Counted from the first letter of the stretch, positions 46,291 to 55,944 are shown. The stretch: 64,000 bases of DNA from Aequorivita iocasae (GCF_016757735.1 NZ_CP068439.1:3289884-3353883), one strand, 5' to 3'. Numbers and translations are program-made. Notes: generated by a model not told the origin, from the sequence alone.

Positions 46291-48311
46291 ATAGCACCTG
46301 CACAATCGTCATAAGTTACTACAGGACCACCGCAAGAAGCCGTACCTACTCCAGTAATAGTAGTGGTAAAAGCACCGAAATCTCCAGCAGCAAAACCTGT
46401 AGTAATAAAATAATATTCAGTACCAGCGGTAAGGTTAACATCCAAAATTTGTGAAGTTCCAACTCCACCCGGTCCATCATCGTCAGCAGCTACAAAATTT
46501 GTAGTTGGATCTAAAGGATCAAAACAATTTTCATATAAAAATATAAAACCATCCCAAGCGCCACCATCTTGATCACTATCAATTGTGTAAAGTCCTGTTA
46601 CATCTACTGTAAATGGGCCATACACATCATAAGAAACCGGGCCTAATCCTGAACAGCAAGTACCATCAGCAAAAGGTCTATCCCAAATTTCTGAACTAGT
46701 TGAATCATCAGGGGTTACATCAGTTAAGTTACAGTCACTCACAATAGAGCAACCACCTCCACCTCCACCTGTACCTTGGATTGCAACCAATCCCAATTCA
46801 GCACAGTCAGAATTTACAGAGCCCAATGTTGTAGCTACTCCAGTTGTGGTATCGACAGAGGCAAAAAAGTTTACTCCACCACCAACGTAAGCTGCCATGT
46901 ATAGGGTATTTGAATCTGGATCAAAATCTGCATCTTGTGCAAAATTGATATTGATTCCCAATGCACCTATTAATGTTGCAGTACCAGTAGTTAAATCTAC
47001 TGAATAAAGACTATCTAGCCCTATATCTGCCATAAATGCATTTCCATTATTGTCAATCGCCAACCAGATAGGTAGCCACCCAGTAATGGTGCTGCTTCCC
47101 ACAAGTGTTGCTGCGGCAGTAGTAAGATCAATGGTGTAAATAGAACCTACTTCACCTTGTCCTGCTAATATATACATAGATCCATCAGCTTCATTCCAAG
47201 CCATTCCTCTTAGAGTTTCAGCGGGAAGTAATCCGGTAATAGGACCTACTATAGTTTCGGCTCCAGTACCTGGATCTAAAGTCAACAGGGTTGAGGTTGT
47301 ACCGTTAAAAGCATATAATGTTCCTGTCCCGTCAAAATCGCCTCCATAAATAGAACTACTATTTGGTGCAATAGGTGTAAGATTATAAGGACCAGGCAGA
47401 GGGAATGTTCCAAAGTCAAGTCCACATGATGCTCTAAGGTTAGCCGCATATACGGTGGGGTCGCCACCGCCACCGCCAGCGCCTTCTTCAATCGTTAATG
47501 AATCAATACCAATATAATCTGAATTATTTCCAGCAGGTCCTGCGTCTGTAACCCAATATCTGAAAGCTACTCTTGTGTCAGTTGGCCCAGCAAGTCCGGA
47601 AACAGTTACGGTAAATTCAGTCCATACATCTGGATAAACCCCTGTTACCAAGGTAGGATTGATCTCTAACAATAATTCTGTATAAGAACCTACGCTAGAA
47701 GGGCCAGATGGATCAACATTAGAACCGTCTGGGTCTATTCTCACTTCCAATCTATCTGGAAAAGTACTGGCCGTAGTGGTGCGGGTCCAGAAGGTAATTT
47801 CATCACCATTTTCCAACGAAAGCACAGGGGTTATCAAGAAATTGTTAATAACGCTTCCGGCTGTGTTATTGAAATTAGCACCAATGTATGATGTGGGTCC
47901 CCCAGCGTGTGCTGGAAACACTAGATCATTTCCTTGAAACCAATCGGTCAATCCAGGGGCATCACTAACGTTTATTAGACTATACCCAGCTCCTGGTAAG
48001 GTGGTTATGTCATCAAACCCTTCTTCTAAAAGTGTTGCTTGCGGTGATCTATTCCCTTGATTTTGATCTCTAAAATGAGCTCCTAAAATCTCTCTCTCCC
48101 TTTGTGTAAAATGCTGGGAATCCAATCCAGTTTTATTCCCATTGCTTTGAAGACGTGCCAAAAGTTCTTCTAAGGAAGCTCTTGGCTGTTGTTGGTTTTC
48201 AACACCTGCGCTTCGTGCTCCATAGGCAGAAGGACTGGGTTGAATAAATTGTGCTTCCGTCGTGGATAAAACACCACAGAAAGCTAAAATTAATAGTGTA
48301 AATTTTTTCAT
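44907..48311 (-). CDS. Large T9SS-secreted protein with choice-of-anchor-like and propeller domains
   Basis: A 1,134-residue secreted protein: signal peptide (1-20), an N-terminal stretch ASLEELLARLQSNGNKTG with FTQREREILGAHF similar to the 574-residue protein, a choice-of-anchor/MAM-like domain (about 95-275; DRLEVRIDPDGSNVDPSG), a propeller-like region (about 285-515; MYILAGQGEVGSIYTIDLTT), a beta domain (about 525-665), two DDCxxAxxLSCGDS domains, a third domain and the sorting domain. From about residue 675 it is identical to its neighbour. Probably a surface adhesin. The three genes look like members of one family with exchanged modules. Confidence 0.85.
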   Translation of the reverse strand: MKKFTLLILAFCGVLSTTEAQFIQPSPSAYGARSAGVENQQQPRASLEELLARLQSNGNKTGLDSQHFTQREREILGAHFRDQNQGNRSPQATLLEEGFDDITTLPGAGYSLINVSDAPGLTDWFQGNDLVFPAHAGGPTSYIGANFNNTAGSVINNFLITPVLSLENGDEITFWTRTTTASTFPDRLEVRIDPDGSNVDPSGPSSVGSYTELLLEINPTLVTGVYPDVWTEFTVTVSGLAGPTDTRVAFRYWVTDAGPAGNNSDYIGIDSLTIEEGAGGGGGDPTVYAANLRASCGLDFGTFPLPGPYNLTPIAPNSSSIYGGDFDGTGTLYAFNGTTSTLLTLDPGTGAETIVGPITGLLPAETLRGMAWNEADGSMYILAGQGEVGSIYTIDLTTAAATLVGSSTITGWLPIWLAIDNNGNAFMADIGLDSLYSVDLTTGTATLIGALGININFAQDADFDPDSNTLYMAAYVGGGVNFFASVDTTTGVATTLGSVNSDCAELGLVAIQGTGGGGGGCSIVSDCNLTDVTPDDSTSSEIWDRPFADGTCCSGLGPVSYDVYGPFTVDVTGLYTIDSDQDGGAWDGFIFLYENCFDPLDPTTNFVAADDDGPGGVGTSQILDVNLTAGTEYYFITTGFAAGDFGAFTTTITGVGTASCGGPVVTYDDCAGAIDLSCGDSVVGETLTATDSGGNAAPDVFYKFTGDGSAQLVTISLCAATDYDSVLRVFDDCDLANELAFNDDSCGLQSELTFTSDGTSTYYIMVEGFGSNSGNFSLDVTCAEPLPNDDCSGAIALSCGDSVAGTTDGATVDNGVAPDCGTAVTSPGVWYSLDDNSGLPGTITLSLCNGTDYDSKISVYTGDCGAPPLTCVDGNDDSCGLQSEITFNSDGNTSYLILVHGFGGATGNFTLDVTCTPTPPPNDMIVNSIDVDEVGFPYTDPSVAMPAATTENGNPAGCDLTGANGVWYNFVSAGDGTANATIVTPGGASSVTFYTAPNENASETDLTLVGQQSNQCGPGTSASIFTLAGQAYYVFVLNSGAVTDIVIDGTNLGVSDNAISGFSYYPNPAQGVLNLKSVDNIEQVSLYNLLGQRVMDSQVGAAEASLDVSGLSTGTYLMKVTVNGQVGTYKVLKQ

Positions 48312-48404
48312 AAATAATAATTTAGTTAATACAGTCTAAAAGTATCTAAAAAAATGTTAATGTCCAATATTTATTGAAATACTTTCCAATCATTCCATAT
48401 AAAA

Positions 48405-48441
48405 AAGATCCTTTTTTATCTTTCCGATAAAAAAGGATCTT
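48405..48441 (-). terminator. Intrinsic terminator of fabI
   Basis: AAGATCCTTTTTTATC (48405-48420) pairs with GATAAAAAAGGATCTT (48426-48441) across a TTTCC loop. Confidence 0.88.
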
Positions 48442-48465
48442 ATATTCCTATTTTTTATTACAAAT

Positions 48466-49284
48466 TTATTCTTTTCCTACAAAGGCTTCCATTACTGCGT
48501 CACTAACCCCCATGTTTGAAAAACCACCATCATTGTATAGGTTTTGAAGGGTTACCCGCTTTGTCAAATCGCTAAACATAGCAACTGTGTAATTGGCACA
48601 ATCCAAAGCCGTTGCGTTGCCCAGCGGAGACATTTTATCTGCGTAGCTAATAAAGCCATCAAAACCTTTTACACCTTGTCCCGCTGTAGTTGGGGTGGGT
48701 GATTGCGAAATAGTATTAACGCGAACTTTTTTATCTCTTCCGAAAAAATATCCAAAACTGCGCGCAATACTTTCCAAATACGCTTTGTTGTCTGCCATAT
48801 CATTATAATCTGGAAAAACACGCTGTGAGGCCATATAAGTAAGGGCTATAATACTCCCCCATTCATTCATTGCATCTTTCTGGTAAAGTACTTGCATAGT
48901 TTTATGGAAAGAAACTGCGGAAATATCCCAGCCTTTATGTGTAAAATCGTAGTTCTGGCTGGTATAGTGATTGCCTTTGCGAACATTTACAGACATTCCA
49001 ATGGAGTGAAGCACAAAATCCAGCTTGCCCCCTAGAATTTCGGTTGCCTTTGTTACCAAATTCTCTAAATCGTCGATACTGGTTGCATCCGCTGGAATCA
49101 CTTCAGAATTTGTTTTTTCGGCAAGTTCTTTTATTTGTCCCATTCGCAGCGCAATGGGCGCATTGGTAAGTACAAATTTTCCCCCTTCTTCGTGAACGCG
49201 TTCTGCGGTTTTCCAAGCAATTGAATTCTCGTCCAGCGCCCCAAAGATGATTCCACGTTTTCCTTTAAGTAAATTATAAGACAT
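48466..49284 (-). CDS. fabI: Enoyl-[acyl-carrier-protein] reductase
   Basis: A 272-residue enzyme of FabI type: KGKRGIIFGALDENSIAWK for the atypical SDR nucleotide site, LHSIGMSVNVRKG, the catalytic region with Tyr-x6-Lys (YMASQRVFPDYNDMADNKAY) and PTPTTAGQGVKGFDGF. It reduces enoyl-ACP with NAD(P)H in fatty-acid elongation and is the target of triclosan-like inhibitors. Monocistronic, with its own terminator; recN upstream is 69 bases away. Confidence 0.95.
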   Translation of the reverse strand: MSYNLLKGKRGIIFGALDENSIAWKTAERVHEEGGKFVLTNAPIALRMGQIKELAEKTNSEVIPADATSIDDLENLVTKATEILGGKLDFVLHSIGMSVNVRKGNHYTSQNYDFTHKGWDISAVSFHKTMQVLYQKDAMNEWGSIIALTYMASQRVFPDYNDMADNKAYLESIARSFGYFFGRDKKVRVNTISQSPTPTTAGQGVKGFDGFISYADKMSPLGNATALDCANYTVAMFSDLTKRVTLQNLYNDGGFSNMGVSDAVMEAFVGKE

Positions 49285-49353
49285 GTTTTAATTTATTTTA
49301 TGGTTGAATAGATTTTCAGTTTCAATCTTAATTTTGAAAAGTAAAGATACGTT

Positions 49354-51006
49354 TTAATTCAATAATTCCTTTGCATTGGCTATAGCAGCTTGAGAAAGAT
49401 TTTTTCCGCCAAGCATTTGTGCAATTTCAACAACGCGCTCTTCTTCATTCAAAAGTTTCAAGTGGGTGGCCGTAATTTCGTTTTTATCTTCTTTGTACAC
49501 TTTTATATGATGGTCGCCTTTTGCGGCTATTTGCGGCAAGTGCGTTATGCTCAATAGCTGCATTGTTTTGCTCATTTGGTGCATAATACCTGCCATCTTG
49601 TGGGCAATTTCACCTGAAACACCTGTGTCAATCTCATCAAAAACGATGGTGGGCAGTTTTTTGTAGTCTGCCAAAACTGCTTTAATGGCCAGCATAATGC
49701 GGCTCATTTCGCCACCGGACGCTACTTTCTTTAATGGTCCAAACGCTAAACCTTTGTTTGCCGTGAACAATAATTGTAACACGTCGGTTCCATTGTTTTT
49801 AAATTCTTCTGAAGAGACAAGCTTAAAATAAAATTGTGCATTGGGCAGACCCAATGGAAAAAGCGTTTCCTCAAGCTTTTTCTTAAGTGTGGGTATTGCC
49901 TCCATTCTTTTTATATGAAGTTGTTCTGCGGTTTTTAAAGCAGTTTCGCGCAACTGAAGTTTTTGCTTTTCAAATTTTTCTATCTGCTCGTCCAAACCCA
50001 ATGTAGTGCTTACTTTTTCTTCGAGCTTCTCTTCTATTTCAATTAATTCAGAAACCGAGGAAACACTATGTTTCTGCTGTAGTTTATATAAAATTTGAAG
50101 TTTCTCGTTTACCTGAAAAAGCATTTCAGGATCGGCTTCTATATTTTCCGCGGCAATGTTTATTTCAGCAGCAATGTCTTCCACTTCAATAATTGCACTA
50201 TTCAACCGCTGCCAGAAATCCTCAAATTTTTTTGAAAAACCTTTTATTCTTCCCAATAAAATCCGTGCTTCCTTGGCAGTTTGCAAACTTCCTATTTGCT
50301 CTTCATCCAAAAGTTGGTTTGCATTGGCTAGCGCTTCCTGAATTGCTTCAGCATTATTAAGTGTTTCGTATGCTTCTTCCAACTCTAGCTGGTTTAGCTT
50401 TTTTAAGTTGGCCTGTTGCAATTCATTATAGAGAAAAGTATTGTAATCAAGTTCTTTGGAGGCAGTATCTTTTTGAAGTTTCAATTTTGAAAGTGCTTCA
50501 GAAGTTTTTTTGAAATCTTCAAATTGTGACTTATAGGTCTTTAAAAGTTCGGCATTTCCAGCCAAGGCGTCAATCACTTCCATTTGAAAAGTTTCGGAAA
50601 CGATTTCCAAAGTTTCATGCTGACTGTGCACATCCACTAAATAAGGTGCAAGTGCCTGCAACTGTACCAAAGCAACGGGCGTATCATTCACAAATGCGCG
50701 TGATTTTCCGGTGGGCAATATTTCGCGACGTATTATGGTATTGGGGTCATAATCAAGATCGTTTTCCTGAAAAATATTTTGCAGCTTGTAGTTTTTTATT
50801 GAAAAATATCCTTCAATTATACATTTTTTTGAAGGATCCTTTACACTACTTAAATCTGCGCGTTTTCCTAAGACAAGCGCTAAAGCTCCTAAGAGGATTG
50901 ATTTACCAGCACCTGTTTCACCAGTAATAATAGTGAGGCCTTCGCTTAAATCAACGCGAATATCTTCAATAAGCGCATAGTTTTTTATGGCGAGGCTGGT
51001 TATCAC
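49354..51006 (-). CDS. recN: DNA repair protein RecN
   Basis: A 550-residue SMC-like ATPase of normal length: IKNYALIEDIRVDLSEGL, Walker A GETGAGKS (29-36), long coiled coils (about 160-360), the ABC signature VASGGEMSRIMLAIKA and Walker B PTIVFDEIDTGVSG, SITHLPQIAA at the end. It acts early in double-strand break repair. The start is GTG at 51006. Last gene of the bamD-rpoZ-coaBC-DUF4835-recN run, though 110 bases separate it from DUF4835. Confidence 0.95.
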   Translation of the reverse strand: MITSLAIKNYALIEDIRVDLSEGLTIITGETGAGKSILLGALALVLGKRADLSSVKDPSKKCIIEGYFSIKNYKLQNIFQENDLDYDPNTIIRREILPTGKSRAFVNDTPVALVQLQALAPYLVDVHSQHETLEIVSETFQMEVIDALAGNAELLKTYKSQFEDFKKTSEALSKLKLQKDTASKELDYNTFLYNELQQANLKKLNQLELEEAYETLNNAEAIQEALANANQLLDEEQIGSLQTAKEARILLGRIKGFSKKFEDFWQRLNSAIIEVEDIAAEINIAAENIEADPEMLFQVNEKLQILYKLQQKHSVSSVSELIEIEEKLEEKVSTTLGLDEQIEKFEKQKLQLRETALKTAEQLHIKRMEAIPTLKKKLEETLFPLGLPNAQFYFKLVSSEEFKNNGTDVLQLLFTANKGLAFGPLKKVASGGEMSRIMLAIKAVLADYKKLPTIVFDEIDTGVSGEIAHKMAGIMHQMSKTMQLLSITHLPQIAAKGDHHIKVYKEDKNEITATHLKLLNEEERVVEIAQMLGGKNLSQAAIANAKELLN

Positions 51007-51116
51007 AATGAAATTTTAATTTATGGATGTTAGTATTTTCAAAATTCAAGGTCAGAATTTTGAAAGTATAAATTTAAAAGAAAGTAATTAACTGGTCTAG
51101 AGTTGTTGAAAGAAAA

Positions 51117-52007
51117 TTAAAACTTGATTTCAGACCAATTGCTTCGTTTTGTTGGTGCAAGTCTGTTTAGGTTTTCAATTAATCTTGTGATATCAACCTG
51201 TGGCCCACCGCTAAAAATAGCCTGTATTTCGTCGCTTTTAGCATCAAAGAAAGTTCGGACCAAGAAAGAGTTAGGGCGACGGTCATTGATACCTTTCAGA
51301 ATATTAATGGCATCGGCAATCTCCTGCTTCGCCTTTTTCTGGTCTGAGGCCATAATATCAAGCCCTTCACGGTGGTATTGGTACATCACATCGTGGAATT
51401 CTTTGTAAACTGAAGATAACAGCGCATCATTATAGCGAAATCTGGACTGGTTCCCATCCGTGGCTTTCCAGCCTTGAAAGTTACTGGAGGCAGCAGTATT
51501 TGTAATTTGCTTCGCAACTTCAAAATAAGGCGTTCCGCCATTAGGTGAAAAGGTATCCGCATCCAACCCGATAATGGTATAAACATGAAAGGCTATAATA
51601 GAAACAAGGTTTGAACCAAATGTGTTGATATTAAAGTTCAATGGCTCATATTCCTTATAATTGAATTGTACCTGCCTATCGAAATAATTATAAACAGGGC
51701 TATCGTAAGTAGATTCAAAAACGGGACGGGAAGACTGTATTTGCAAGGTGCCAGTAAAGGAGTCGCCATCATAATCGCTTACAACCAATGTCATGTTGCA
51801 ATCTATGCGTTCTTGGTTTTTGTATTCCTTATCGGTCCATTTTGTATTGTTTACAAACTCCCGCAATTGTGTTTCCAGCGTTCGGAAAATTTGTAGATTG
51901 GGCTGGCCGGTCTGTTCGGCATCTATGGAAACGGTGCAATTAAGTTCTTGAGTCTGTGCAGAAAACACAGTAATAGCACATAATAAGAAAAGTAAAATTT
52001 TACGCAT
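51117..52007 (-). CDS. DUF4835 family secreted protein
   Basis: A 296-residue exported protein with signal peptide (1-19, CAITVFSAQTQ) and the conserved DUF4835 start LNCTVSIDAEQTGQPN, then CNMTLVVSDYDGDSFTG, ASDQKKAKQEIADAINILKG and RLAPTKRSNWSEI. The family is confined to Bacteroidota and lies next to coaBC and recN across the group; its role is unknown. Its start overlaps the coaBC stop by 8 bases, so the two are translationally coupled. Confidence 0.9.
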   Translation of the reverse strand: MRKILLFLLCAITVFSAQTQELNCTVSIDAEQTGQPNLQIFRTLETQLREFVNNTKWTDKEYKNQERIDCNMTLVVSDYDGDSFTGTLQIQSSRPVFESTYDSPVYNYFDRQVQFNYKEYEPLNFNINTFGSNLVSIIAFHVYTIIGLDADTFSPNGGTPYFEVAKQITNTAASSNFQGWKATDGNQSRFRYNDALLSSVYKEFHDVMYQYHREGLDIMASDQKKAKQEIADAINILKGINDRRPNSFLVRTFFDAKSDEIQAIFSGGPQVDITRLIENLNRLAPTKRSNWSEIKF

Positions 52008-53223
52008 TTGTCTGTTCTATAATATATTCTAAAATATCTTTAGCTACTTCTTTTTTAGGTTTAACAGGAAAAGGAAGCACTTTATTGTCTTTGGTTATCA
52101 AAGTAATTTTATTGGTGTCGGTCTGAAAGCCCGCACCTTTGTCCCGAAGCGAATTTAACACAATTAAATCTAAATTCTTTTTTTTCAGTTTCAATTTTGC
52201 ATTTTCTTCTTCGTTTTCGGTTTCTAAAGCAAAACCTACCAAAAACTGGTCTTCCTTTATTTCGCCCAGCGAAGCCAATATGTCTTTTGTTTTAGTAAGT
52301 TGAAGTGTTAAATCGTCAGTTTTCTTTTTGATTTTTTCTGAAGCAACTTCCGAAGGGCGATAATCGGCAACAGCGGCGCTTAAAATGGCCATGTTACATT
52401 TGTCGAAATATTCTTGCGCAGCATTGTACATTTCTTCCGCAGAAGTAACGTGAATTATTTTCACAAAATCATTTTCAAGTTTTAATGCCGTGGGGCCGGA
52501 AATCAAAACAACCTCAGCGCCAAGTGAAGCGGCAATTTCGGCAATGGCATAACCCATTTTTCCGCTAGAATGGTTGCCAATAAAACGAACGGGGTCAATG
52601 GCTTCATAGGTAGGTCCTGCAGTAATCAAAAATTTTTTCCCTTTAAGCGGAAGTTTTGATAAAATGTCATTTTCCAAAAAGGAAACAATTTCCTCTGGTT
52701 CCGCCATTCTGCCCTGCCCTACCAAACCGCTGGCCAATTCGCCAAAAGCCGCGGGGATTTGAATATTTCCGAAGCTTTCTAACTTCTTAAAGGTATCTGC
52801 AGTTGATGGGTGTTGGTACATATCCAAATCCATTGCAGGGGCATAATACACGGGGCATTTTGCCGAAAGGTAGCACGCAAGCAAAAGATTATCGCAGGCG
52901 CCATTTGCCATTTTGGAAAGGGTATTGGCAGTGGCTGGAGCAATCAAAAAGAAATCGGCCCACAAAGCCAATTCTACGTGGTTGTTCCATTTGGGCTCTT
53001 TAAAGCTGTTTTCTTCTTTTTCATCGGTAAAAGAAGAAAACACTTCGTTCTTTGAAAGCGTTGCGAGGGTAAGTGGAGTAACAAATTCCTTTGCTGAATC
53101 TGTCATTACAACTTTTACGTTGGCTCCTTTTTTTATAAGTAATCTAACTAAAAAAGCTGTTTTGTACGCGGCAATCCCGCCGGTAACGCCAAGCAAGATA
53201 TTTTTCCCGTTCAAAACAGCCAT
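52000..53223 (-). CDS. coaBC: Bifunctional phosphopantothenoylcysteine decarboxylase / phosphopantothenate-cysteine ligase
   Basis: A 407-residue bifunctional protein. Residues about 1-175 are the FMN decarboxylase CoaC (GVTGGIAAYK, catalytic His in NHVELALWAD, PAMDLDMY), residues about 190-407 the ligase CoaB (FLITAGPTYEAIDPVRFIGN, AAVADYRPSEVASEKIKK, NSLRDKGAGFQTDTN). Together they convert phosphopantothenate to phosphopantetheine. Where E. coli Dfp has the ACGD cysteine ahead of GPGRM, this protein reads ASGLVGQGRM, with Ser in place of Cys. It starts 36 bases after rpoZ and overlaps DUF4835. Confidence 0.95.
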   Translation of the reverse strand: MAVLNGKNILLGVTGGIAAYKTAFLVRLLIKKGANVKVVMTDSAKEFVTPLTLATLSKNEVFSSFTDEKEENSFKEPKWNNHVELALWADFFLIAPATANTLSKMANGACDNLLLACYLSAKCPVYYAPAMDLDMYQHPSTADTFKKLESFGNIQIPAAFGELASGLVGQGRMAEPEEIVSFLENDILSKLPLKGKKFLITAGPTYEAIDPVRFIGNHSSGKMGYAIAEIAASLGAEVVLISGPTALKLENDFVKIIHVTSAEEMYNAAQEYFDKCNMAILSAAVADYRPSEVASEKIKKKTDDLTLQLTKTKDILASLGEIKEDQFLVGFALETENEEENAKLKLKKKNLDLIVLNSLRDKGAGFQTDTNKITLITKDNKVLPFPVKPKKEVAKDILEYIIEQTNA

Positions 53224-53259
53224 TCTGTTAGTTTTTAAAAGTTATAAATATAACTTTTA

Positions 53260-53589
53260 TTATTCCACTACTTCGTCTTTGGTGTTGCGGTAGTAGATTT
53301 TGTTTTCGAGCCATTCCTGTACTGCCAAAGCGTGTGGTTTTGGAAGTCTTTCATAGAACTTAGAAACCTCTATCTGCTCTTTGTTTTCGAAAATTTCTTC
53401 CAAACTGTCATTATAAGTGGCAAACTCGTCAAGTTTCTCAAGTAGTTCTTTTTTAATATCACCGTTTATTTGTGAAGCACGTTTCGAAATAATGGAAATA
53501 GCCTCATAAATATTATTCGTTGGCTCGTCAATTTTATTTTTGTCAAGCGTAACGGTATTGATTGGCGCATCTGAATTTTTAATATCCAT
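53260..53589 (-). CDS. rpoZ: RNA polymerase omega subunit (Bacteroidota type)
   Basis: A 109-residue protein between bamD and coaBC, the standard place of the Bacteroidota omega subunit. The omega core reads NIYEAISIISKRASQINGD, followed by a helical stretch (DSLEEIFENKEQIE) and ALAVQEWLENKIYY. It helps assemble and stabilise the beta' subunit. It is only distantly similar to the E. coli protein, so the call rests on core motif plus context. Confidence 0.85.
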   Translation of the reverse strand: MDIKNSDAPINTVTLDKNKIDEPTNNIYEAISIISKRASQINGDIKKELLEKLDEFATYNDSLEEIFENKEQIEVSKFYERLPKPHALAVQEWLENKIYYRNTKDEVVE

Positions 53590-53601
53590 AGTAAAAAATA
53601 A

Positions 53602-54411
53602 TTAAATAGTGGGTTCTGTTTCTAAAGGTTCAATTCTACTCTCTATATCCTGATAATTTTCCAATGCTTCGGGAGCGAGGTCTGAATCCTTATAATATTT
53701 CATAAAATTATTGTAATAAACTTTTGCCTCGCGCAGACGTTCCTGCACCAAAACGGGAATACTGTTTATAGCCAATTTATAAGCGGCTACAAATCTTCCG
53801 TAAAAGGCATCCTTCCTGTAAATTGAGCCAGGATTATCTGTTATAAAATTATCGAAAGCACCAATGGCCGCTTTATAATCCTCTACCCGCAAATATTGCT
53901 TTGCGACCTCATATTCCTTTTTTTCCAATTTATTTCGCAACTCTGCCACCAATGTATTTGCCTCGGTGCGTTTGTCTGAGTTTGGATATTGGTTTATAAA
54001 TTCCTGCAATTTTTCAAGACCTTTATCGGTATCTTTTTGGTCGAGGGAATATCTGGGTGAAAGCTGATAAAAACTTTTTGCAGATTTAAAAGCCGCTATT
54101 TCAACACTGTCACTCTGTGGATAGGCTTGGGTAAATCTTTCAAATTGATATCCTGAAAGATAGTAATCTTCCAAGTTGTAATATGTATTTGCGTAGATAA
54201 ACATCAATTTTTCACCCTGTGGCTTTCCTCTGTATGCTGGCACTAATTGCTCCATCAATTTAAGGCCTTTTCTGTATTTTCCAATTCTGTAAAGTGAATC
54301 GGCGAAAGCGTATTTTTTTCCCATATCATCCTTTCGCAACACTTGCTGATACTGGCTACAAGACGAAAGAAGTACGGTTAAACAAAGTAAAATAAAAAGT
54401 GGTAATCGCAT
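53602..54411 (-). CDS. bamD: Outer-membrane assembly lipoprotein BamD
   Basis: A 269-residue lipoprotein (signal MRLPLFILLCLTVLLSSC) with five TPR-like repeats (e.g. YYLSGYQFERFTQAYPQSD; GLEKLQEFINQYPNSDKR; DYKAAIGAFDNFITDNPGS). It works in the BAM complex that inserts beta barrels into the outer membrane. The frame opens at 54426, but the -7 box at 54431-54438 would put the transcript start there, so the ATG at 54411 is taken. First gene of the bamD-rpoZ-coaBC-DUF4835 operon. Confidence 0.93.
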   Translation of the reverse strand: MRLPLFILLCLTVLLSSCSQYQQVLRKDDMGKKYAFADSLYRIGKYRKGLKLMEQLVPAYRGKPQGEKLMFIYANTYYNLEDYYLSGYQFERFTQAYPQSDSVEIAAFKSAKSFYQLSPRYSLDQKDTDKGLEKLQEFINQYPNSDKRTEANTLVAELRNKLEKKEYEVAKQYLRVEDYKAAIGAFDNFITDNPGSIYRKDAFYGRFVAAYKLAINSIPVLVQERLREAKVYYNNFMKYYKDSDLAPEALENYQDIESRIEPLETEPTI

Positions 54412-54430
54412 GGGCTTAAAAAACATCGTG

Positions 54431-54461
54431 CAAAAATAGGGAATTAAACATGATTGGACAA
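54431..54461 (-). promoter_or_regulatory. bamD operon promoter, TTG-N20-TATTTTTG
   Basis: On the minus strand TTG (complement of 54459-54461) and TATTTTTG (complement of 54431-54438) are 20 bases apart, matching the Bacteroidota consensus. Confidence 0.75.
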
Positions 54462-54548
54462 ACTTATTCTTTGGCTAAAATATTGCGCTGAAGGCTATTA
54501 TTTATAAGCCTTTTGAAATATTTAACGCATTAGCGGAAAAGAACTATT

Positions 54549-55424
54549 TTAGAAATTCTTGATAAAGGAATCTATTTTGGTCCTCAACCCATCGCTAACT
54601 CCCACCAAAGGAAGCCTTACGGTGTCGCCACAAATTCCCAATGATTTAAAAACTGTCTTTATTCCGGCAGGATTTCCCTCAGCGAAAATATAATCGATTG
54701 CAGGAGCTATTTTGTAATGGATTTCGTAAGCTTCATCTACTTTTCTATCTAATCCAAGTTTCACCATTTTTGAAAATTCCTTTGGGAAACCTTCGCCAAT
54801 TACCGAAATTACACCCGCTCCTCCCGCAAGTACCATTGGTAAGGTTATCATATCATCACCAGAAATTACGAGAAAGTCTTTTGGGCAACCAGAAATCAAT
54901 TTCATTGCCTGTACAATATCTCCGGCCGCTTCTTTAATCGCAATAATTTTTTCAAAATCATTCGCCAAACGGATTACCGTTTCCGGAAGCATGTTTGAAG
55001 CTGTTCTTCCGGGAACGTTGTATAAAATTATCGGTAGCGGAGCAGCATTTGCAATTGCAGCAAAGTGTTGATAAATCCCTTCTTGCGTAGGTTTATTGTA
55101 AAAAGGAGAAACCGAAAGTATAGCGGTAAAAGCCGATAGGTCACGGGTCTTCATTTCTGAAATTACTTCCTGCGTATTATTGCCGCCAATTCCTAATACC
55201 AAAGGTAAACGACCATTATTTGCAGAAACAATAGTATTGATAACCAGTTGTTTTTCCTCTTTTGAAAGCGTTGCGCTTTCGGCAGTCGTCCCCAGTACCA
55301 CTAAATAGTCAATTCCGTTCTCAATGCTGAAATTCACTACATTTTTAAGCCCTTCCATATCTACGGAAAAGTCACTATTAAAAGGGGTGATCAATGCTAC
55401 GCCAGTTCCAACTAATTCTTTCAT
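54549..55424 (-). CDS. dapA: 4-hydroxy-tetrahydrodipicolinate synthase
   Basis: A 291-residue TIM-barrel enzyme. TTAESATLS (substrate Thr pair), [11 protein letters not shown] (catalytic Tyr) and IAIKEAAGD (Schiff-base Lys) are visible. It condenses pyruvate with aspartate semialdehyde, the first committed step to diaminopimelate and lysine. It starts 1 base after the DUF6913 stop, so the two are co-transcribed. Confidence 0.96.
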   Translation of the reverse strand: MKELVGTGVALITPFNSDFSVDMEGLKNVVNFSIENGIDYLVVLGTTAESATLSKEEKQLVINTIVSANNGRLPLVLGIGGNNTQEVISEMKTRDLSAFTAILSVSPFYNKPTQEGIYQHFAAIANAAPLPIILYNVPGRTASNMLPETVIRLANDFEKIIAIKEAAGDIVQAMKLISGCPKDFLVISGDDMITLPMVLAGGAGVISVIGEGFPKEFSKMVKLGLDRKVDEAYEIHYKIAPAIDYIFAEGNPAGIKTVFKSLGICGDTVRLPLVGVSDGLRTKIDSFIKNF

Positions 55425-55425
55425 A

Positions 55426-55944
55426 TCAATCTATTTTTTTTAAGATTTTTAAATATTTTTTTACTTCACTTTTAAAAGCTTCGGGTTTTTGAAGGTCAAC
55501 GATTAAAAGTAAATCAAAAAGTCGCTCATCGGCCCCATTAAAACCAATTTTGAATTTTGCTTTGCTTTGCGCTACCATTGCTCCCAAAAACTCGTGTTTT
55601 CCTTTGTAATACCCTATAAGCACATCAAAAGGAAAGTCTAGAAACTCCTGTGCGTTTTGGTTATGTATCTCTCCGCGCCACGTAAATTCCTTATTGGTTA
55701 TTTGGTTTTGCCGAAGCGACGGTATTTTTCTTCGCGTTTCGGCAAATGTGAAAAGCTTAACGTCCTTTCGCTGCAGACCGAGTTCTTTCCCAAACTCATA
55801 AAGCATTTCAAAATCGTCAAAAAAAGCTTCGTCAACCACAAAGCCCAAATACTTTAAAGGCTCGTTTCGCTTTGAAAAATCACGCTCCGTCAGGTTTTTT
55901 TCAATGTGCTTTTTTAAGGAATGTCGCTTTACTTTTTTCAACAT
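55426..55944 (-). CDS. DUF6913-type conserved protein
   Basis: A 172-residue cytoplasmic protein: a basic N-terminus ([18 protein letters not shown]), [20 protein letters not shown], a central [24 protein letters not shown] and [17 protein letters not shown]. It resembles the DUF6913 family of flavobacteria, whose role is unknown. It lies between ligA and dapA, a common arrangement in the group. Confidence 0.7.
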   Translation of the reverse strand: MLKKVKRHSLKKHIEKNLTERDFSKRNEPLKYLGFVVDEAFFDDFEMLYEFGKELGLQRKDVKLFTFAETRRKIPSLRQNQITNKEFTWRGEIHNQNAQEFLDFPFDVLIGYYKGKHEFLGAMVAQSKAKFKIGFNGADERLFDLLLIVDLQKPEAFKSEVKKYLKILKKID

